From the NCBI GenBank assembly GCA_902478985.1, contig CABSNH010000036.1:1-12554 (forward strand): a stretch of 12,554 nucleotides of DNA, in the 5' to 3' direction. Below the pieces are notes generated by a model. That model worked only from the letters and a program-made list of their open reading frames with translations. It had not been told where the DNA came from and did no database searches. Source of the stretch: an uncultured Collinsella sp. GTDB taxonomy: Bacteria > Actinomycetota > Coriobacteriia > Coriobacteriales > Coriobacteriaceae. The position numbers and the translations under genes were made by a program. Below, one piece after another: positions 11,941 to 12,554 of the stretch (position 1 is the first letter of the stretch; each line of letters opens with the position of its first letter).

Positions 11941-12554
11941 CTACTGCTCGCTATTCGCAATCGCCTGGTCGATAAGCTTGTCGAGCGCTGCGCGCTGCTC
12001 GGCGGAGCTGATGGCTCCCACGATTGGATCCCCTACGATGTTGCCATTCTGATCGATGACATACGTTGTCGGGAACGAGAACAAATTTGACGTAAACTTA
12101 CCGGCCTCGCTATCCGACTTGAACCAGATGTTCTTATATGTCACGCCCTTCTTGCTCAGCACGTCCTTGGCATCTGCAATCTCGCCCTTGTTGCCATCGA
12201 GCGTAAAGGAATTGACGCCTACGACCTGGCCGCCCTTCTTGGCAAGCTCCTTATTCAGGTCCTCAAGGTCGCCCAACTCACCCACGCACGGCTTGCAAGT
12301 GGTGAACCAGAAGTTCATGACGGTGACCTTGTTCTTAGAGAACAGCTCGTCGCTACTCACGTCGTTACCATCCAGGTCCTTGCCCGTAAAGCTGGGGAAC
12401 TTCGTCGCCTCGCTCGAAGCATTGGCACCAGCCGTCATGCCAGCGGTCGAAGCGTCGACGCTCTCGCCTGCGCTCGGCGTGCTTCCACAGCCGGGGAACT
12501 CCTTCTCCAAGCTCTCGAGCTTGTCCTCGATCTCCTTGATCTGCTGTGCACCGG
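11941..12554 (-). CDS. TlpA/ResA-like thioredoxin-fold protein, 3' part only
   Basis: The visible 204 codons run from the window edge to TAG at 11941. They contain a Ser/Ala/Gly-rich linker (STPSAGESVDASTAGMTAGA), then a redoxin domain starting FPSFTGKDLDGNDVSSDEL, with the active site CKPC in NFWFTTCKPCVGEL, a GVNSF strand, a cis-proline segment FPTTYVIDQNGNIVG and a C-terminal helix. Family members are extracytoplasmic thiol-disulfide oxidoreductases that keep cysteines reduced, for example in cytochrome c maturation or lipoprotein redox relays. The frame is open past the window edge through an acidic, coiled-coil-like QQIKEIEDKLESLEKEF segment, so the protein has more N-terminal sequence than a simple lipoprotein; an in-frame TTG at 12510 is an unlikely start. 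No signal peptide is in view, so its location is inferred from the family. A palindrome follows the stop closely. Confidence 0.87.
   Translation of the reverse strand, partial: GAQQIKEIEDKLESLEKEFPGCGSTPSAGESVDASTAGMTAGANASSEATKFPSFTGKDLDGNDVSSDELFSKNKVTVMNFWFTTCKPCVGELGDLEDLNKELAKKGGQVVGVNSFTLDGNKGEIADAKDVLSKKGVTYKNIWFKSDSEAGKFTSNLFSFPTTYVIDQNGNIVGDPIVGAISSAEQRAALDKLIDQAIANSEQ

Noticed and set aside
11801..12052. ATG 11801 with AGGAG upstream, or the GTG start at 11768, as a small gene
   Set aside because: The frame runs through the palindrome and into the antisense of the TlpA-like gene, with composition unlike a protein.

Overview
The window looks like chromosomal DNA of a GC-rich, Gram-positive gut actinobacterium of the class Coriobacteriia, most likely Collinsella or a close relative. 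This is inferred from the GC-rich coding style, a clostridial-type Dus protein in a GC-rich genome, a giant one-piece ABC exporter, and short palindromes of the AAAGGGAC-T-GTCCCTTT type beside genes. No rRNA, tRNA, CRISPR array or transposase gene is visible.

Layout: (1) 1-655, minus: 5' part of a MalY/PatB-type PLP C-S lyase, cut by the window edge. (2) 768-1514, minus: trmO, tRNA t6A methyltransferase. (3) 1647-2474, plus: a three-part regulator (XRE helix-turn-helix, zinc ribbon, TipAS-like domain), followed 51 nt later by a small glutaredoxin (2526-2771). (4) 2836-3789, minus: tRNA dihydrouridine synthase. (5) 3969-5102, plus: an unrecognised three-helix membrane protein. (6) 5103-5374: intergenic DNA with a 176-bp palindromic element and a perfect 33-nt palindrome. 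(7) 5375-8629, minus: a 1084-residue MacB-architecture ABC transporter with a very large external domain. (8) 8743-11575, minus: a sulfur/persulfide module of Crp/Fnr regulator, single-domain rhodanese, and CoA-disulfide reductase fused to a second rhodanese. (9) 11576-11940: non-genic apart from a start-less coding remnant (11619-11789) and a palindrome. (10) 11941-12554, minus: 3' part of a TlpA/ResA-like thioredoxin-fold protein, cut by the window edge.

Thiol and sulfur chemistry recurs: a C-S lyase, a glutaredoxin, two rhodaneses, a CoA-disulfide/persulfide reductase, a cysteine-rich Crp/Fnr protein and a TlpA-like thiol oxidoreductase. The clearest working unit is 8743-11575. There the regulator probably acts on a GTGAC-N3-GTCAC operator placed about 42 bp upstream of the predicted transcription start of the rhodanese/reductase pair. 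The most unusual non-coding signal is a family of palindromes at gene ends. Three copies (3811-3845, 5344-5376, 11903-11935) differ by paired, compensatory changes, so the stem itself appears to be under selection.
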